DNA of 64,000 nucleotides, from contig JAKATX010000004.1 of the NCBI GenBank assembly GCA_021818545.1, positions 1-64,000 of the forward strand, read 5' to 3'. Made by a program: the position numbers and the translations under genes. Origin of the DNA: Microcaldota archaeon (lineage in GTDB: Archaea; Micrarchaeota; Micrarchaeia; Micrarchaeales; Micrarchaeaceae). Below are positions 1 through 9,560 of the stretch, in pieces. The notes below the pieces were generated by a model. The model had not been told where the DNA came from and searched no databases. It was given only the letters and a program-made list of their open reading frames with translations. The first letter of the stretch is position 1; each line of letters opens with the position of its first letter.

Positions 1-286
1 CCGCGGTCTATCAACCGCTTATTATATAGTTTCCAGTTTCTAGTGTAGAACTGCATGTTGTCGCCAAGAGAACATGCAGCTCAGGGTTTAAAAGCCCTGA
101 GTTTTACCAGAATTATTGGACACAGTCTATGCCTGTGCGGCAAGCGTCTTCAAATGTGCAATGATTTTGCCGTCTTTGAAGGTCGTGCTATATGGCATGC
201 CTTTTATCTGATTCAATCAATGCAATCGGAGTCCTATTTAAATGTGTCCGAGTAAGTATTAACGCGCTTGTTATCAGTGTGGTTCG

Positions 287-2218
287 ATGCCAAACATAAA
301 GAGTACAAAAGACGTCAGGATACCAGAAAAGCTCGTCGATCAAGTCATAGGGCAAGAAAAGGCAGTCGATATAATAAAGAAGGCTGCCAAGCAGAGGCGC
401 AACGTCCTGTTGATAGGCGAACCTGGCACCGGCAAGACGATGCTTGCTCAGGCAATGGCAGAGCTTCTCCCGGTCACTGATCTTGAGGACGTTTTGGTAT
501 ACAAGAATCCAAACGACGAGAACAAACCAATAATAAAAAGCATAAAAACATACCCTAACGGCACATCAAATGAGAAAGTGACCCCAGGTCAAGGCAGGCT
601 TACGCTGCAGAAAGAGCGCGCCAATACGAAGATTGACATGGGCAGGGGCGGTTCTCTTGTCACCCCGATAGTTTTTGTACTTGTCATAATACTGTTCGCA
701 ATGTCGCTCAGCGGCTATTTCAGCGGGAATGAGACAATATTCCTGGCTGCATTGGCGTTAGGCATAATGATATTCGGTTCCATGGCACTGTTCCTCGGCG
801 GCGTGACAAAGAGGGTCGGATTGCCAGGCGGGGCATCTGCGATTGATGAACCTAAGCTAATAGTGGACAACACAGGATTGACGCATGCACCTTTTCTTGA
901 TGCAACGGGCTCCAAGGCAGGTGCATTATTCGGCGATGTGAGACACGATCCGCTCCAGACTGGTGGATTGGGCACACCTGCGCACCTCAGGGTGGAGAGC
1001 GGCGCAATACACAAGGCTAACAAGGGCGTGCTTTTCATAGACGAAGTTTCCAGCCTTGAGCCCAAAGCCCAACAGGAACTCCTTACTGCAATGCAGGAGA
1101 AAAAATACTCGATTACGGGGCAGAGCGAGATGAGCTCTGGGGCCCTAGTTAAGACGGAGCCCGTGCCGTGCGATTTCATACTTGTGGCTGCAGGCAACAT
1201 GCAGGATCTTCAGCACATGCATCCAGCACTTAGGTCAAGGGTGCGCGGTTATGGCTACGAGGTATACATGGAGTCTGTAATGAATGACACTTCCGCAAAC
1301 AGGCAAAAGCTTACGCAGTTCATAGCGCAGGAGGTCAAGAAAGACGGCAAGATACCACAGTTCGACCGCAGCGCCATAGAAGCGATAATAGAAGAGGCCA
1401 GGAGAAGGTCCGGTCGCAAGAACAAATTATCACTGATACTAAGGGACTTGGGCGGCTTAGTAAGGGCTGCCGGAGACATAGCTGTTGAGAAGAAGAAGAG
1501 CATTGTGACGGCTGCAGAGGTCATGCAAGCAAGGGAAATGGCTCGCCCGGTAGAAGCGCAGGCGGTGTCCCAGCTTATAGATTACAGGAAGGACTACAGG
1601 GTTTTCAAGACAAGGGGGTACAGCATAGGAAAGGTCAATGGCCTTGCTGTTATCGGCTCTCCGCCGCATTTCGCCGGGATAGTGGTCCCGATAGTGGCAG
1701 AGGTTACGCCGGCAAGCTCTAGGGCCGAGGGCAAATTCATACCTACCGGCAGGCTAGGCAAGATAGCATCGGAGGCGGTCAAGAACGTGAGCGCCGTGAT
1801 AAAGAAGCATATGGCCAAGGACGTTGCCAACTATGACATGCACGTCCAGTTCCTGCAGACATACGAAGGCATAGAGGGCGATAGCGCAAGCATATCCGTA
1901 GCCATGAGCATAATATCTGCAATGGAAGGAATCCCTGTTGACGAGTCAATAGCCATGACAGGCTCATTATCGGTCAGGGGGGAGGTGTTGCCAGTCGGTG
2001 GAGTCACGAGCAAAGTCGAGGCGGCCGTAGCAGCAGGCATGAAAGCCGTAATAATACCGAGCAGCAACAAGGAAGACGTGTATCTCAGCAAGGACATGCT
2101 TAAGAAGATAAAGCTCATACCTGCCAAGACGCTGGCGGACGTGCTTGAGAACGCGATGAAGAAGAGCGAGAAGAGGAACGCGATAATAAGGGACCTCAGG
2201 AAATCAGAGCATATGTGA
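287..2218 (+). CDS. lonB: Archaeal membrane-anchored Lon protease (LonB)
   Basis: Walker A GEPGTGKT, two TM segments inserted after the Walker A region, C-terminal S16 domain with [12 protein letters not shown] catalytic Ser motif. Confidence 0.95.
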   Translation: MPNIKSTKDVRIPEKLVDQVIGQEKAVDIIKKAAKQRRNVLLIGEPGTGKTMLAQAMAELLPVTDLEDVLVYKNPNDENKPIIKSIKTYPNGTSNEKVTPGQGRLTLQKERANTKIDMGRGGSLVTPIVFVLVIILFAMSLSGYFSGNETIFLAALALGIMIFGSMALFLGGVTKRVGLPGGASAIDEPKLIVDNTGLTHAPFLDATGSKAGALFGDVRHDPLQTGGLGTPAHLRVESGAIHKANKGVLFIDEVSSLEPKAQQELLTAMQEKKYSITGQSEMSSGALVKTEPVPCDFILVAAGNMQDLQHMHPALRSRVRGYGYEVYMESVMNDTSANRQKLTQFIAQEVKKDGKIPQFDRSAIEAIIEEARRRSGRKNKLSLILRDLGGLVRAAGDIAVEKKKSIVTAAEVMQAREMARPVEAQAVSQLIDYRKDYRVFKTRGYSIGKVNGLAVIGSPPHFAGIVVPIVAEVTPASSRAEGKFIPTGRLGKIASEAVKNVSAVIKKHMAKDVANYDMHVQFLQTYEGIEGDSASISVAMSIISAMEGIPVDESIAMTGSLSVRGEVLPVGGVTSKVEAAVAAGMKAVIIPSSNKEDVYLSKDMLKKIKLIPAKTLADVLENAMKKSEKRNAIIRDLRKSEHM

Positions 2219-2222
2219 TGGC

Positions 2223-3347
2223 ATGCCTACTAATAAATCAGGTTCAAAGATGCCTTCATCCGAGACACAGAAACAGCTGGAATCCTTCGGCAAGGAGATA
2301 CTACATGACGTCGATAATGGTAAGAATCCTACGTTCACCACATTGAGCAGGGCAAAATCAAACATACTGTTCAACGAGAAGGAGGGCTTCCTTACACTTG
2401 GCAGGCAATCCGAGGATCGCAATTTCCTGAACATAGCGCAGAGCAAGAGATTCATGCAAACGATAGCGATAGCCGCAAAGTGCCACAAGTTCGTCAAGGA
2501 AAACCTCCACACATCAATAAGGGGTCTGTTCTACCAGCTAAAATATTCGCTTGGCGAAGATGTGGATGAGAACATATTCAACGAGCAGGCAGAATCCAAC
2601 CCGCTTATAGAAGACTTGGAGGCAGCGCTTAACACAAAGAGGGAATACCTGAACCTGAATGCCAACAGGAGGGGAGTGCTTGCAGGCAACCTTCGCGTCA
2701 TGGACAGATTTGGTAACGATAGGACAGAAACGGATACGAGCAAGCTGGGGAGGAGCGGATGGGCCATACCCAGCGACGTAGATAATGACATTGAATTTAC
2801 TGACGTAAAGGCCAAATACGTTCTCGTTGTTGAGAAAGATGCAGTATGGCAAAGGCTAAACGAGGACGGGTTCTGGAAGAAGGATAACTGCATATTGATA
2901 TCGCCCCAAGGCCAGGCTACGAGGGGGACGAGGAGGCTGATAAAGAAGTTTGCCGATATGGGCCTGCCTGTCTATGTTTTCAACGATGGCGACGTCTGGG
3001 GCTGGTACATATACTGGACCATAAAGACCGGAAGCATAAACCTCGCTTATATCGGCAGCGAGATAGCCACTCCGGAAGCCAAGTTCATAGGTGTAACGCT
3101 GTCTGACCTGAAACGCTACGATTTCCTTAACAAGATGACCATGAAAGCGAGCGAGGTGGATCTCAAGCGCGCCCAAGAGATGATGGATTACCAGTGGATA
3201 AACCGGCACAAGGAATGGGTGGACGAGCTCAAGACCGCCATAAAGCTCAAGGTGAAGCTTGAACAGGATACCTTGCAGGGCCCAAGGCTGACATTCATAG
3301 ACGACTATATCAGGGACAAGATAAAGAACAAGGAATATCTTCCCTGA
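2223..3347 (+). CDS. top6A: DNA topoisomerase VI subunit A (Spo11-like)
   Basis: SIRGLFYQLKYSLG catalytic Tyr region; VEKDAVWQRL and FNDGDVWGWYIYWTIK Toprim motifs. Confidence 0.95.
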   Translation: MPTNKSGSKMPSSETQKQLESFGKEILHDVDNGKNPTFTTLSRAKSNILFNEKEGFLTLGRQSEDRNFLNIAQSKRFMQTIAIAAKCHKFVKENLHTSIRGLFYQLKYSLGEDVDENIFNEQAESNPLIEDLEAALNTKREYLNLNANRRGVLAGNLRVMDRFGNDRTETDTSKLGRSGWAIPSDVDNDIEFTDVKAKYVLVVEKDAVWQRLNEDGFWKKDNCILISPQGQATRGTRRLIKKFADMGLPVYVFNDGDVWGWYIYWTIKTGSINLAYIGSEIATPEAKFIGVTLSDLKRYDFLNKMTMKASEVDLKRAQEMMDYQWINRHKEWVDELKTAIKLKVKLEQDTLQGPRLTFIDDYIRDKIKNKEYLP

Positions 3348-3355
3348 CCGCGGTG

Positions 3356-4735
3356 CTACACCTTTATTATCGGATGCACATTTACGAGCCCCATCCTCTG
3401 CAGTGTGGCCTCGGGATTGTCATAATAATCCCTGACAGTCTCGTTTATGCTCCTGAGATCCCTCTTCCCTAGTTGGTTGAGCCTGGCCAATATGACGGCC
3501 CTAACCTTCTCCTCTTCGAGTATATCCGGAGGGGGCACTCCCAGCAGGTTTGACAGTGTATCCCTGTAAGTTATGCTTGGAAGTATCGGGCTCGACCGAT
3601 GCGTCTTATAATCAAACTTGAAAAGGTCCGAAAGAAGCACTTGGGTTTCTAGCCCAGATATCTCTGACATCTGCACCACCTTCCTTGATATGCTGCCATG
3701 TTCCCAGACCTGGGATACTACCATTAATGCATCTATGACGTGCAGGATGTCCTTCGGGACGTTCATGGGCGAGTGCTGCAGCCTATTTATTATGTCCCTT
3801 GTAGATGAAGCGTGTATGGTCCCCATGGTTATCTTGCCGATGTTCATGGCCGTTATCATGTCGTTTGCCTCGGCACCTCTGACCTCCCCTATTACTATAA
3901 GGTCCGGCCTCATCCTGAGCGAGTTCTTAACCAGCTCCACCATGGGCATGTCGTCCTTAGTCTCCAGCTTGACGCAGTTCTCCTGCGTGCTTGTATCAAG
4001 TTCGTAAGTCTCCTCTATAGTGATTACTCTTGTTTCCGGCCTAAAGAAGGAGAACATTGCATTGAGCAGCGTAGTCTTGCCGGCTCCTGGCATCCCTGCT
4101 ATGAGCATGTTGGCAGGCCTTACCCTGAATCCGTCTACATAAAGCCATAGCCTTGAGGCGATCTGGTAATCCAGCTCGCCGTAGTTTATTAGGTCTATTA
4201 TGCTGAGCGCTTTCGCTTTGAAATTCCTTATTGTTATGTCATATCCCAATGGCGAAGTAACTATATTTACCCTGCCTCCTTGGGGCAGATGGACGTCCAT
4301 TATGTTCCCCTTGGCAGCCTCGTTCGTGGAATAAAGCTGCAGCTTCTTTACAAACCTGTCCAACTCCGCCCTATCGGATATAGAAATGTCCAGCTTCTTG
4401 TTGCCTGCCTTGGAATCATATACGAATATGTTGTTCGTATTGTTTATCATTATGTCCTCTATGTGCTGATCCGTTAGCATAGGGGTTACCTTGCCAAGGT
4501 CGAGCATATCGTCTATGAGTTCATCTATATCGTGCGGACTTATGCCAGGGTTCATCCTCTTGGCTACTGAAGTCACAAGAGCCCTTCTCTTATTTTCCGT
4601 TGTCACGTTTACGAACTTGCCCTTTAGCTCTTCGAGCAGTTTTTCCTCAAAAGCGAGCAGTTCTTCGTCCATCAAAACACACGTGAAGCACCAAAATATC
4701 AACGCAAAACTATAAATTATGTAGCTATCGACCAT
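3356..4735 (-). CDS. Type II/IV secretion (pilus/archaellum-type) ATPase
   Basis: Walker A GMPGAGKTTLLNA, ITIEETYELD, RPDLIVIGEVRGAEA, TIHASS motifs. Confidence 0.9.
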   Translation of the reverse strand: MVDSYIIYSFALIFWCFTCVLMDEELLAFEEKLLEELKGKFVNVTTENKRRALVTSVAKRMNPGISPHDIDELIDDMLDLGKVTPMLTDQHIEDIMINNTNNIFVYDSKAGNKKLDISISDRAELDRFVKKLQLYSTNEAAKGNIMDVHLPQGGRVNIVTSPLGYDITIRNFKAKALSIIDLINYGELDYQIASRLWLYVDGFRVRPANMLIAGMPGAGKTTLLNAMFSFFRPETRVITIEETYELDTSTQENCVKLETKDDMPMVELVKNSLRMRPDLIVIGEVRGAEANDMITAMNIGKITMGTIHASSTRDIINRLQHSPMNVPKDILHVIDALMVVSQVWEHGSISRKVVQMSEISGLETQVLLSDLFKFDYKTHRSSPILPSITYRDTLSNLLGVPPPDILEEEKVRAVILARLNQLGKRDLRSINETVRDYYDNPEATLQRMGLVNVHPIIKV

Positions 4736-4815
4736 TTGCAGGTTTTGCGTCTTCGTTAGTCATGCACTGTTGTGCTAAGATAGGGATTTTAAGGTTACCG
4801 TACAAAATAAACTGG

Positions 4816-4888
4816 GCGATTGTAGTCTAGTCTGGTAGGACTCTGCCCCTCCAAGGCAGAGACCCGGGTTCAAATCCCGGCGATCGCA
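4816..4888 (+). tRNA. tRNA-Gly(UCC)
   Basis: Hand-folded cloverleaf: acceptor GCGATTG/CGATCGC, anticodon arm CTGCC-CCTCCAA-GGCAG, T arm CCGGG-TTCAAAT-CCCGG. Confidence 0.93.
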
Positions 4889-4918
4889 TATTTATCTAAA
4901 ATTTGCCGGTAGGATGAA

Positions 4919-5272
4919 ATGCAACCAATGCAACCAAGGAGATACGGCATCCATGGGCGGCCATGCGAAATCTGCAGCAGGGATGCGAGGCACGTGTGCA
5001 GAAACTGCAACAAGAGCGTATGCGATGTGCATTATAACGTACAGATGAGCCTATGTTCGGCATGCGCCTCAAGAAAAACGCGCGATCTGTACGCCTCTCA
5101 GGGCCCCAATGCACATACCTCAGAAATGTGTTCTGTGTGTCCCAACCCGGTGAAGCATGTTTGTAAGAGCTGCAATAGGGGTATATGTGATAAGCATTTT
5201 GACCAGCAGATGAACATATGTGTTATGTGCAAGATAAAGAAAGAGAGGGAGGAGATGCGGTCTGGTCCATGA
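4919..5272 (+). CDS. Small protein with two tandem Cys/His zinc-finger (B-box/AN1-like) modules
   Basis: Repeats CEICSRDARHVCRNCNKSVCDVHYNVQMSLCSAC and CSVCPNPVKHVCKSCNRGICDKHFDQQMNICVMC. Confidence 0.75.
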   Translation: MQPMQPRRYGIHGRPCEICSRDARHVCRNCNKSVCDVHYNVQMSLCSACASRKTRDLYASQGPNAHTSEMCSVCPNPVKHVCKSCNRGICDKHFDQQMNICVMCKIKKEREEMRSGP

Positions 5273-5305
5273 ATGCACAAAAGGGCCTTAGCATCCATTC
5301 ATAAA

Positions 5306-5318
5306 AAGTATATAAATC
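5306..5318 (+). promoter_or_regulatory. Putative TATA box for the downstream tRNA
   Basis: A/T-rich AAGTATATAAAT about 30 bp upstream of the tRNA at 5345. Confidence 0.45.
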
Positions 5319-5344
5319 TTAAAGTGCCTATAGTGTAGCACAGC

Positions 5345-5461
5345 GGCGGGGTAGCTCAGCCTGTTTAGAGCGCTAGACTCATATGCATAGCATTATGAGT
5401 GATGAGCTTTTTGCGATGACGAGAAATCTAGAGGTCGCGGGTTAAAATCCCGCCCCCGCCA
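5345..5461 (+). tRNA. tRNA with CAU anticodon (elongator Met, or Ile2) containing an intron of about 42 nt (about 5384-5425) at position 37/38
   Basis: Acceptor GGCGGGG/CCCCGCC, T arm GCGGG-TTAAAAT-CCCGC, anticodon stem CTAGA/TCTAG restored by removing the intron. Confidence 0.9.
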
Positions 5462-5840
5462 ACTCTTATTACCAATGCAACAAGCCTCTTTCCATAACGC
5501 CTTCCAAGAAAGTACATGTGGCAGCAAGTCAAGTCGGCATATCCAAATCGATGTGCCTGCTGATTGGCGCATCCTACACCAATATTTCAAGTGCATTAAC
5601 ATACTGGGTTTATCCTTTGCACAAATGTGCATTATACATTTCCGTTTATATCGCCGTTAGTTATGGTTATGCATGAAACATATCGTACCAGATATCTCTT
5701 TGCGTATAATTGGGACTTGAAAAGCCATATTAATTAACCTAATCAAAACCGAAATAGGCAGTTAGCTATATAGATTGTCCGTGGAAGATATACAAAGAGC
5801 GTCTTAGGCTTATGGTGTTCACACGGGCAAGACTTCGGAG

Positions 5841-7535
5841 ATGAAGGGCAGGATACTGAAACTGCTTGAAGAGGGCGATAAGAGGCTAAGCGATATATAC
5901 CCTGAGCTTGGGCTTTCACCTGCCACTGTTTCGCAGCACTTAAAGGAGCTAAAAGGGATGCATCTAATAAGAGAGGTAGAAAATTCGCACTTCAAGAATA
6001 TGAAATACTATACGCTTGAAAATGGCCCAAATAAAAATGCCGTAAAGAAAATGCCCTATGAAATAAAGCCTCAGGTTCTGAGGATAAGCATAAGCGCCAT
6101 AGTAATAATGGCCGTAATAGCAGCTTCAATAATGGCATTTGAATCCCAATCCGCAGCATCGGCGCAGTCGGTGTATCTGCCCATATTAATGACGGATCCG
6201 CCCCACGTTCCGATAGGCACGCAGAGCCTTAACATCACCTACTCTCTGATTAAGATCCAGGTGACAAAGGACGCATCAAGTACATGGATAAACGTAAACG
6301 CTACGGGCACGATAGACTTGCTTTCGTTGGTAAATACATCCAGTTTGATAACCAAGGCAAAAATCCCTTCTAATGCAACGGTAGACCGCATAGGGTTCAT
6401 CATATCAAACGCCAGCATAAAAATAGGCAATACAACATATCCAGTTGATATGCCAATAAATGACATAATAGCAAACATATCGACGCCCGTCCTTTTCAAT
6501 GGGACTACTGGCGCGTTGGTTGACATATCGCCGACAATAATAACGCTCTATACCGATAATTCTACAATATTCGAGATGGTGCCTTCCATAAAGGCGATAA
6601 TGGTTGGAAGTGGTACGATAAATCAGCAGTGGGATATCAGCGGAAAGCAGATGATCGGCAAGTTAAACAAGTTGAACGATAGTATTTTGGAGGATTTGGG
6701 TGAATTAAACAGCAGCATATCAATAGCAAACGCGAACATAACAACATCAAACAATGATACGCGCATATCCATGGCAGTCAAGGACATATCCAACAGGAGC
6801 GTAGAACTCAATCATATGTTAATATTCGGAAACGAAGCCCTGTATGTCAATATAAATTCTATAATGAATTATCCAATGCCAATAAACCCTACGACTTCGC
6901 TTTCGCTACCTCCTATACCGATCCAAAGCCGGCAAGTCATAGCGAGGTCAATCGGCCCTCAAGAGCCAAATTCTGGCATAATAACACAGCGCAATTCTGT
7001 ATACGGCCGCGCGAACGCATCTAGATACAAATTCGAATATAACTTGAATGGGTCTGCACCAGAAAACTGGCTTATCGCATACAATTGGTCTAGCGGCAAG
7101 TTGAATAGCTCATTGATTGGTTACAATGCAAGCCAGACTAGCGTATCTGGCTCACAGAACTCCGAATGGGCGCGTATCGGCAGCATATTCGTGCCAAAAG
7201 ATATCGGCAATAGCACCTACGCCTATGCAAAGATAAGACTTGGAATGGACGCTGCATATTTCATAGGCACATTCAAACAGAGAATCGGCATGATAAACTT
7301 GGTCATAAACGACAATGGCACCATAACGAGCCAAACACAATACCCGATTCCGGAGCCCATTACTGCGCCTGGTTTCATACTCAATCCTGGGCAGACTGCA
7401 GTATTAAACTTCAACGGAACCGTAGCACTTGGTCCAGACTTCATATCCGCCCATTTCATAAACGGGTCTTCGTATAAAATAGTCGTAGTGGGCAGTGAAG
7501 GTTCAACTGCTAATTATACTGTATCTGCCTCATAA
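5841..7535 (+). CDS. Membrane-tethered protein: N-terminal ArsR-like HTH, TM, DUF4382-like extracellular domain
   Basis: LSDIYPELGLSPATVSQHLKELKGMHLIREV winged helix; TM IRISAIVIMAVIAASIMAF region; extracellular ITYSLIKIQVTKDASSTWINVNATGTIDLLSL pattern. Confidence 0.7.
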   Translation: MKGRILKLLEEGDKRLSDIYPELGLSPATVSQHLKELKGMHLIREVENSHFKNMKYYTLENGPNKNAVKKMPYEIKPQVLRISISAIVIMAVIAASIMAFESQSAASAQSVYLPILMTDPPHVPIGTQSLNITYSLIKIQVTKDASSTWINVNATGTIDLLSLVNTSSLITKAKIPSNATVDRIGFIISNASIKIGNTTYPVDMPINDIIANISTPVLFNGTTGALVDISPTIITLYTDNSTIFEMVPSIKAIMVGSGTINQQWDISGKQMIGKLNKLNDSILEDLGELNSSISIANANITTSNNDTRISMAVKDISNRSVELNHMLIFGNEALYVNINSIMNYPMPINPTTSLSLPPIPIQSRQVIARSIGPQEPNSGIITQRNSVYGRANASRYKFEYNLNGSAPENWLIAYNWSSGKLNSSLIGYNASQTSVSGSQNSEWARIGSIFVPKDIGNSTYAYAKIRLGMDAAYFIGTFKQRIGMINLVINDNGTITSQTQYPIPEPITAPGFILNPGQTAVLNFNGTVALGPDFISAHFINGSSYKIVVVGSEGSTANYTVSAS

Positions 7536-7560
7536 AAATATTGTTAACTAGGGTGCTTGC

Positions 7561-8253
7561 ATAACGGATTACGCCGTATCGGTCAAGAATGTCAGCAAGG
7601 TTTATAGGTCGGGCGACATTCAGGTAAAAGCACTGGACGGAGTCTCATTTAATCTTAGGAAAGGGGAGTTCGCAGCGATAGTGGGCCCATCAGGCAGCGG
7701 CAAATCAACGCTTATGAATGTGCTTGGCACGGTAGACAAGCCAACCAATGGCGAAGTCTATATAGACGGTACCCCAACATCAAAAATGAACGGCGATCAG
7801 TTGGCGGAATTTCGCAACAAGAAACTAGGTTTCATATTTCAAGCGTTCAATCTAATAAACGGGCTGGATGCAGAAAAGAACGTCGAACTTCCATTAATGG
7901 TGAGCCAAATATCAGAAGCCGCACGCCGCGACAGGGCCGTAGCGCTTCTTGGGCAATTGGGATTGGCAGGCAGGCAAAAGCTGCATCCACCACAGCTTAG
8001 TGGGGGCGAGCAGCAGCGTGTTGCAGTTGCAAGAGCACTTGTAAACAATCCTGCCCTTATACTTGCTGATGAGCCGACCGGCGACTTGGATTCCAAGACC
8101 GGTGAGGCTGTGGTAAAACTCTTACGCAAGATAAGTGACGCAGACAAAGTAACTATAATAATGGTGACACATAATTTGGACACTACAAAATATTGCGATA
8201 AAATAATTCACATAAAGGATGGTAGGATAGAGAAAGAAGAAGTGGTAAAATGA
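7561..8253 (+). CDS. ABC transporter ATP-binding protein (LolD/MacB type); start extended upstream of the 7681 ORF call
   Basis: Walker A GPSGSGKST, LSGGEQQRVAVARAL signature, LILADEPTGDLDS; in-frame upstream ITDYAVSVKNVSKVYRSGDIQVKALDGVSFNLRKGEFAAIV is a typical ABC N-terminus. Confidence 0.9.
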   Translation: MTDYAVSVKNVSKVYRSGDIQVKALDGVSFNLRKGEFAAIVGPSGSGKSTLMNVLGTVDKPTNGEVYIDGTPTSKMNGDQLAEFRNKKLGFIFQAFNLINGLDAEKNVELPLMVSQISEAARRDRAVALLGQLGLAGRQKLHPPQLSGGEQQRVAVARALVNNPALILADEPTGDLDSKTGEAVVKLLRKISDADKVTIIMVTHNLDTTKYCDKIIHIKDGRIEKEEVVK

Positions 8254-9560
8254 TGAAAAAAAATATGGCATTGTTGATCCTTTCGTTGCTGTCCAGTATG
8301 CCATTTGCATTTGCAGGAGTGAGCACATCATCTGCACCCATCCCGCCTAATTTTCACATCAGCTCGTCGCCGATGGATCTTTGCAGGGGGCAGATAAATT
8401 ACATACCCGTAACCGTTACTAACGTTGGCATATCTCCGTTGTTTAATATAGGGGGCTATTCATTAAACGGCCCAACAATGCAGAACATACAGCTCAGCAT
8501 CGCTGCTTCCAAAAGCGGCTATTCCTTCGGTAACGGCACTGTCAGTGCACAAGATCTAAATGCTACAAATTCAACCGAAGTAATGCTGCCATTCTTCTTA
8601 GACGCCAATGCTTCATCTGTAATATCATTGGGGGTTGCAATAAACTACTATTTTGACATATTCTATTCGGACAGCGAAACACGTAACCTGACTTTTGCGA
8701 CCCAAACATGTGGCTCGCCTCTATCGATAAGCGTGAGTCCTCTGGCGCTTACCACTGCAACGAGGCAGAACCTGTCATTCAATTTCACCAACAACGGCGC
8801 CTATCAGATAAGCAACATCTCGATGAAGGTGTCTGCATCTGGCGGCGACCTTGCATGGCTGGACGGCAGCGCACCAATAGAGATAGCCTCATTGGCTCCT
8901 CATACGAGCTTAATCATAAACAAGTCAGTTTTCGTGTCGTTCAACGCATCGCAATTCTTCCCGCTCAATGTATCAGCAAACTTCTATAACGGGACAAAAC
9001 TCGGCCAGGTATACAATAACATAATGTTGCTTTCATCGGGGGTGATAAACCTCACGCCATCTAGCATGACAATATCCCCTGTCGCAGTATCACCCGGCGG
9101 AATATTCTCTGTATCATTTGTACTGACCAATTTCGGTACGGAAAGCGCCACTACCGCAACCGTAACCGCTTCGCAGCCTGAAGGAATATCTCCATTCGGA
9201 TCAAACTCCGTATTCGTAGGTACCATAAGCCAAGGCGGTCAGGTTCCGGTAACCCTGAGCTTTACGGTTTCCAATCATACCGCACCTGGTGAATACGAAA
9301 TCCCGATAAAGGTGGACTACCTGAACAGTCTAAGGAGCAGCCTTAGCACCGAAGTAAACAATGTATCAATAAATGTGATAGGTTCGCAGCAATTCAATTC
9401 GTCATCCCACAATTCGTCATCTCCTGTAATAATAAGGCGAAGCGCCGCTGCAGGAGGGTCCACATCAGGCGGCATACTGGTGCCCGTCCTTGCAATAACT
9501 ACGATAGTGTTTTTCGTCCTTTACATTATGGAGCGTAGGAAGAAAAGGAATGTAAAATGA
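8250..9560 (+). CDS. Secreted/membrane-anchored CARDB/NEW3-like protein of the ABC operon
   Basis: N-terminal signal peptide, Ig-like repeats (INYIPVTVTNVG, NLSFNFTNNG, FSVSFVLTNFG), C-terminal TM; overlaps neighbouring genes by 4 nt. Confidence 0.7.
   Translation: MMKKNMALLILSLLSSMPFAFAGVSTSSAPIPPNFHISSSPMDLCRGQINYIPVTVTNVGISPLFNIGGYSLNGPTMQNIQLSIAASKSGYSFGNGTVSAQDLNATNSTEVMLPFFLDANASSVISLGVAINYYFDIFYSDSETRNLTFATQTCGSPLSISVSPLALTTATRQNLSFNFTNNGAYQISNISMKVSASGGDLAWLDGSAPIEIASLAPHTSLIINKSVFVSFNASQFFPLNVSANFYNGTKLGQVYNNIMLLSSGVINLTPSSMTISPVAVSPGGIFSVSFVLTNFGTESATTATVTASQPEGISPFGSNSVFVGTISQGGQVPVTLSFTVSNHTAPGEYEIPIKVDYLNSLRSSLSTEVNNVSINVIGSQQFNSSSHNSSSPVIIRRSAAAGGSTSGGILVPVLAITTIVFFVLYIMERRKKRNVK

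Noticed and set aside
55-255. ORF of 66 aa upstream of lonB
   Set aside because: No recognizable motifs and located in the probable promoter/leader region of lonB; coding status unsupported.
715-1200. Minus-strand 161-aa ORF and many similar antisense ORFs across the window
   Set aside because: Shadow ORFs opposite strong conserved genes, with no motif support.
5384-5425. Possible C/D box RNA in the tRNA(CAU) intron (GTGATGA motif present)
   Set aside because: No CUGA D box could be found in the intron.
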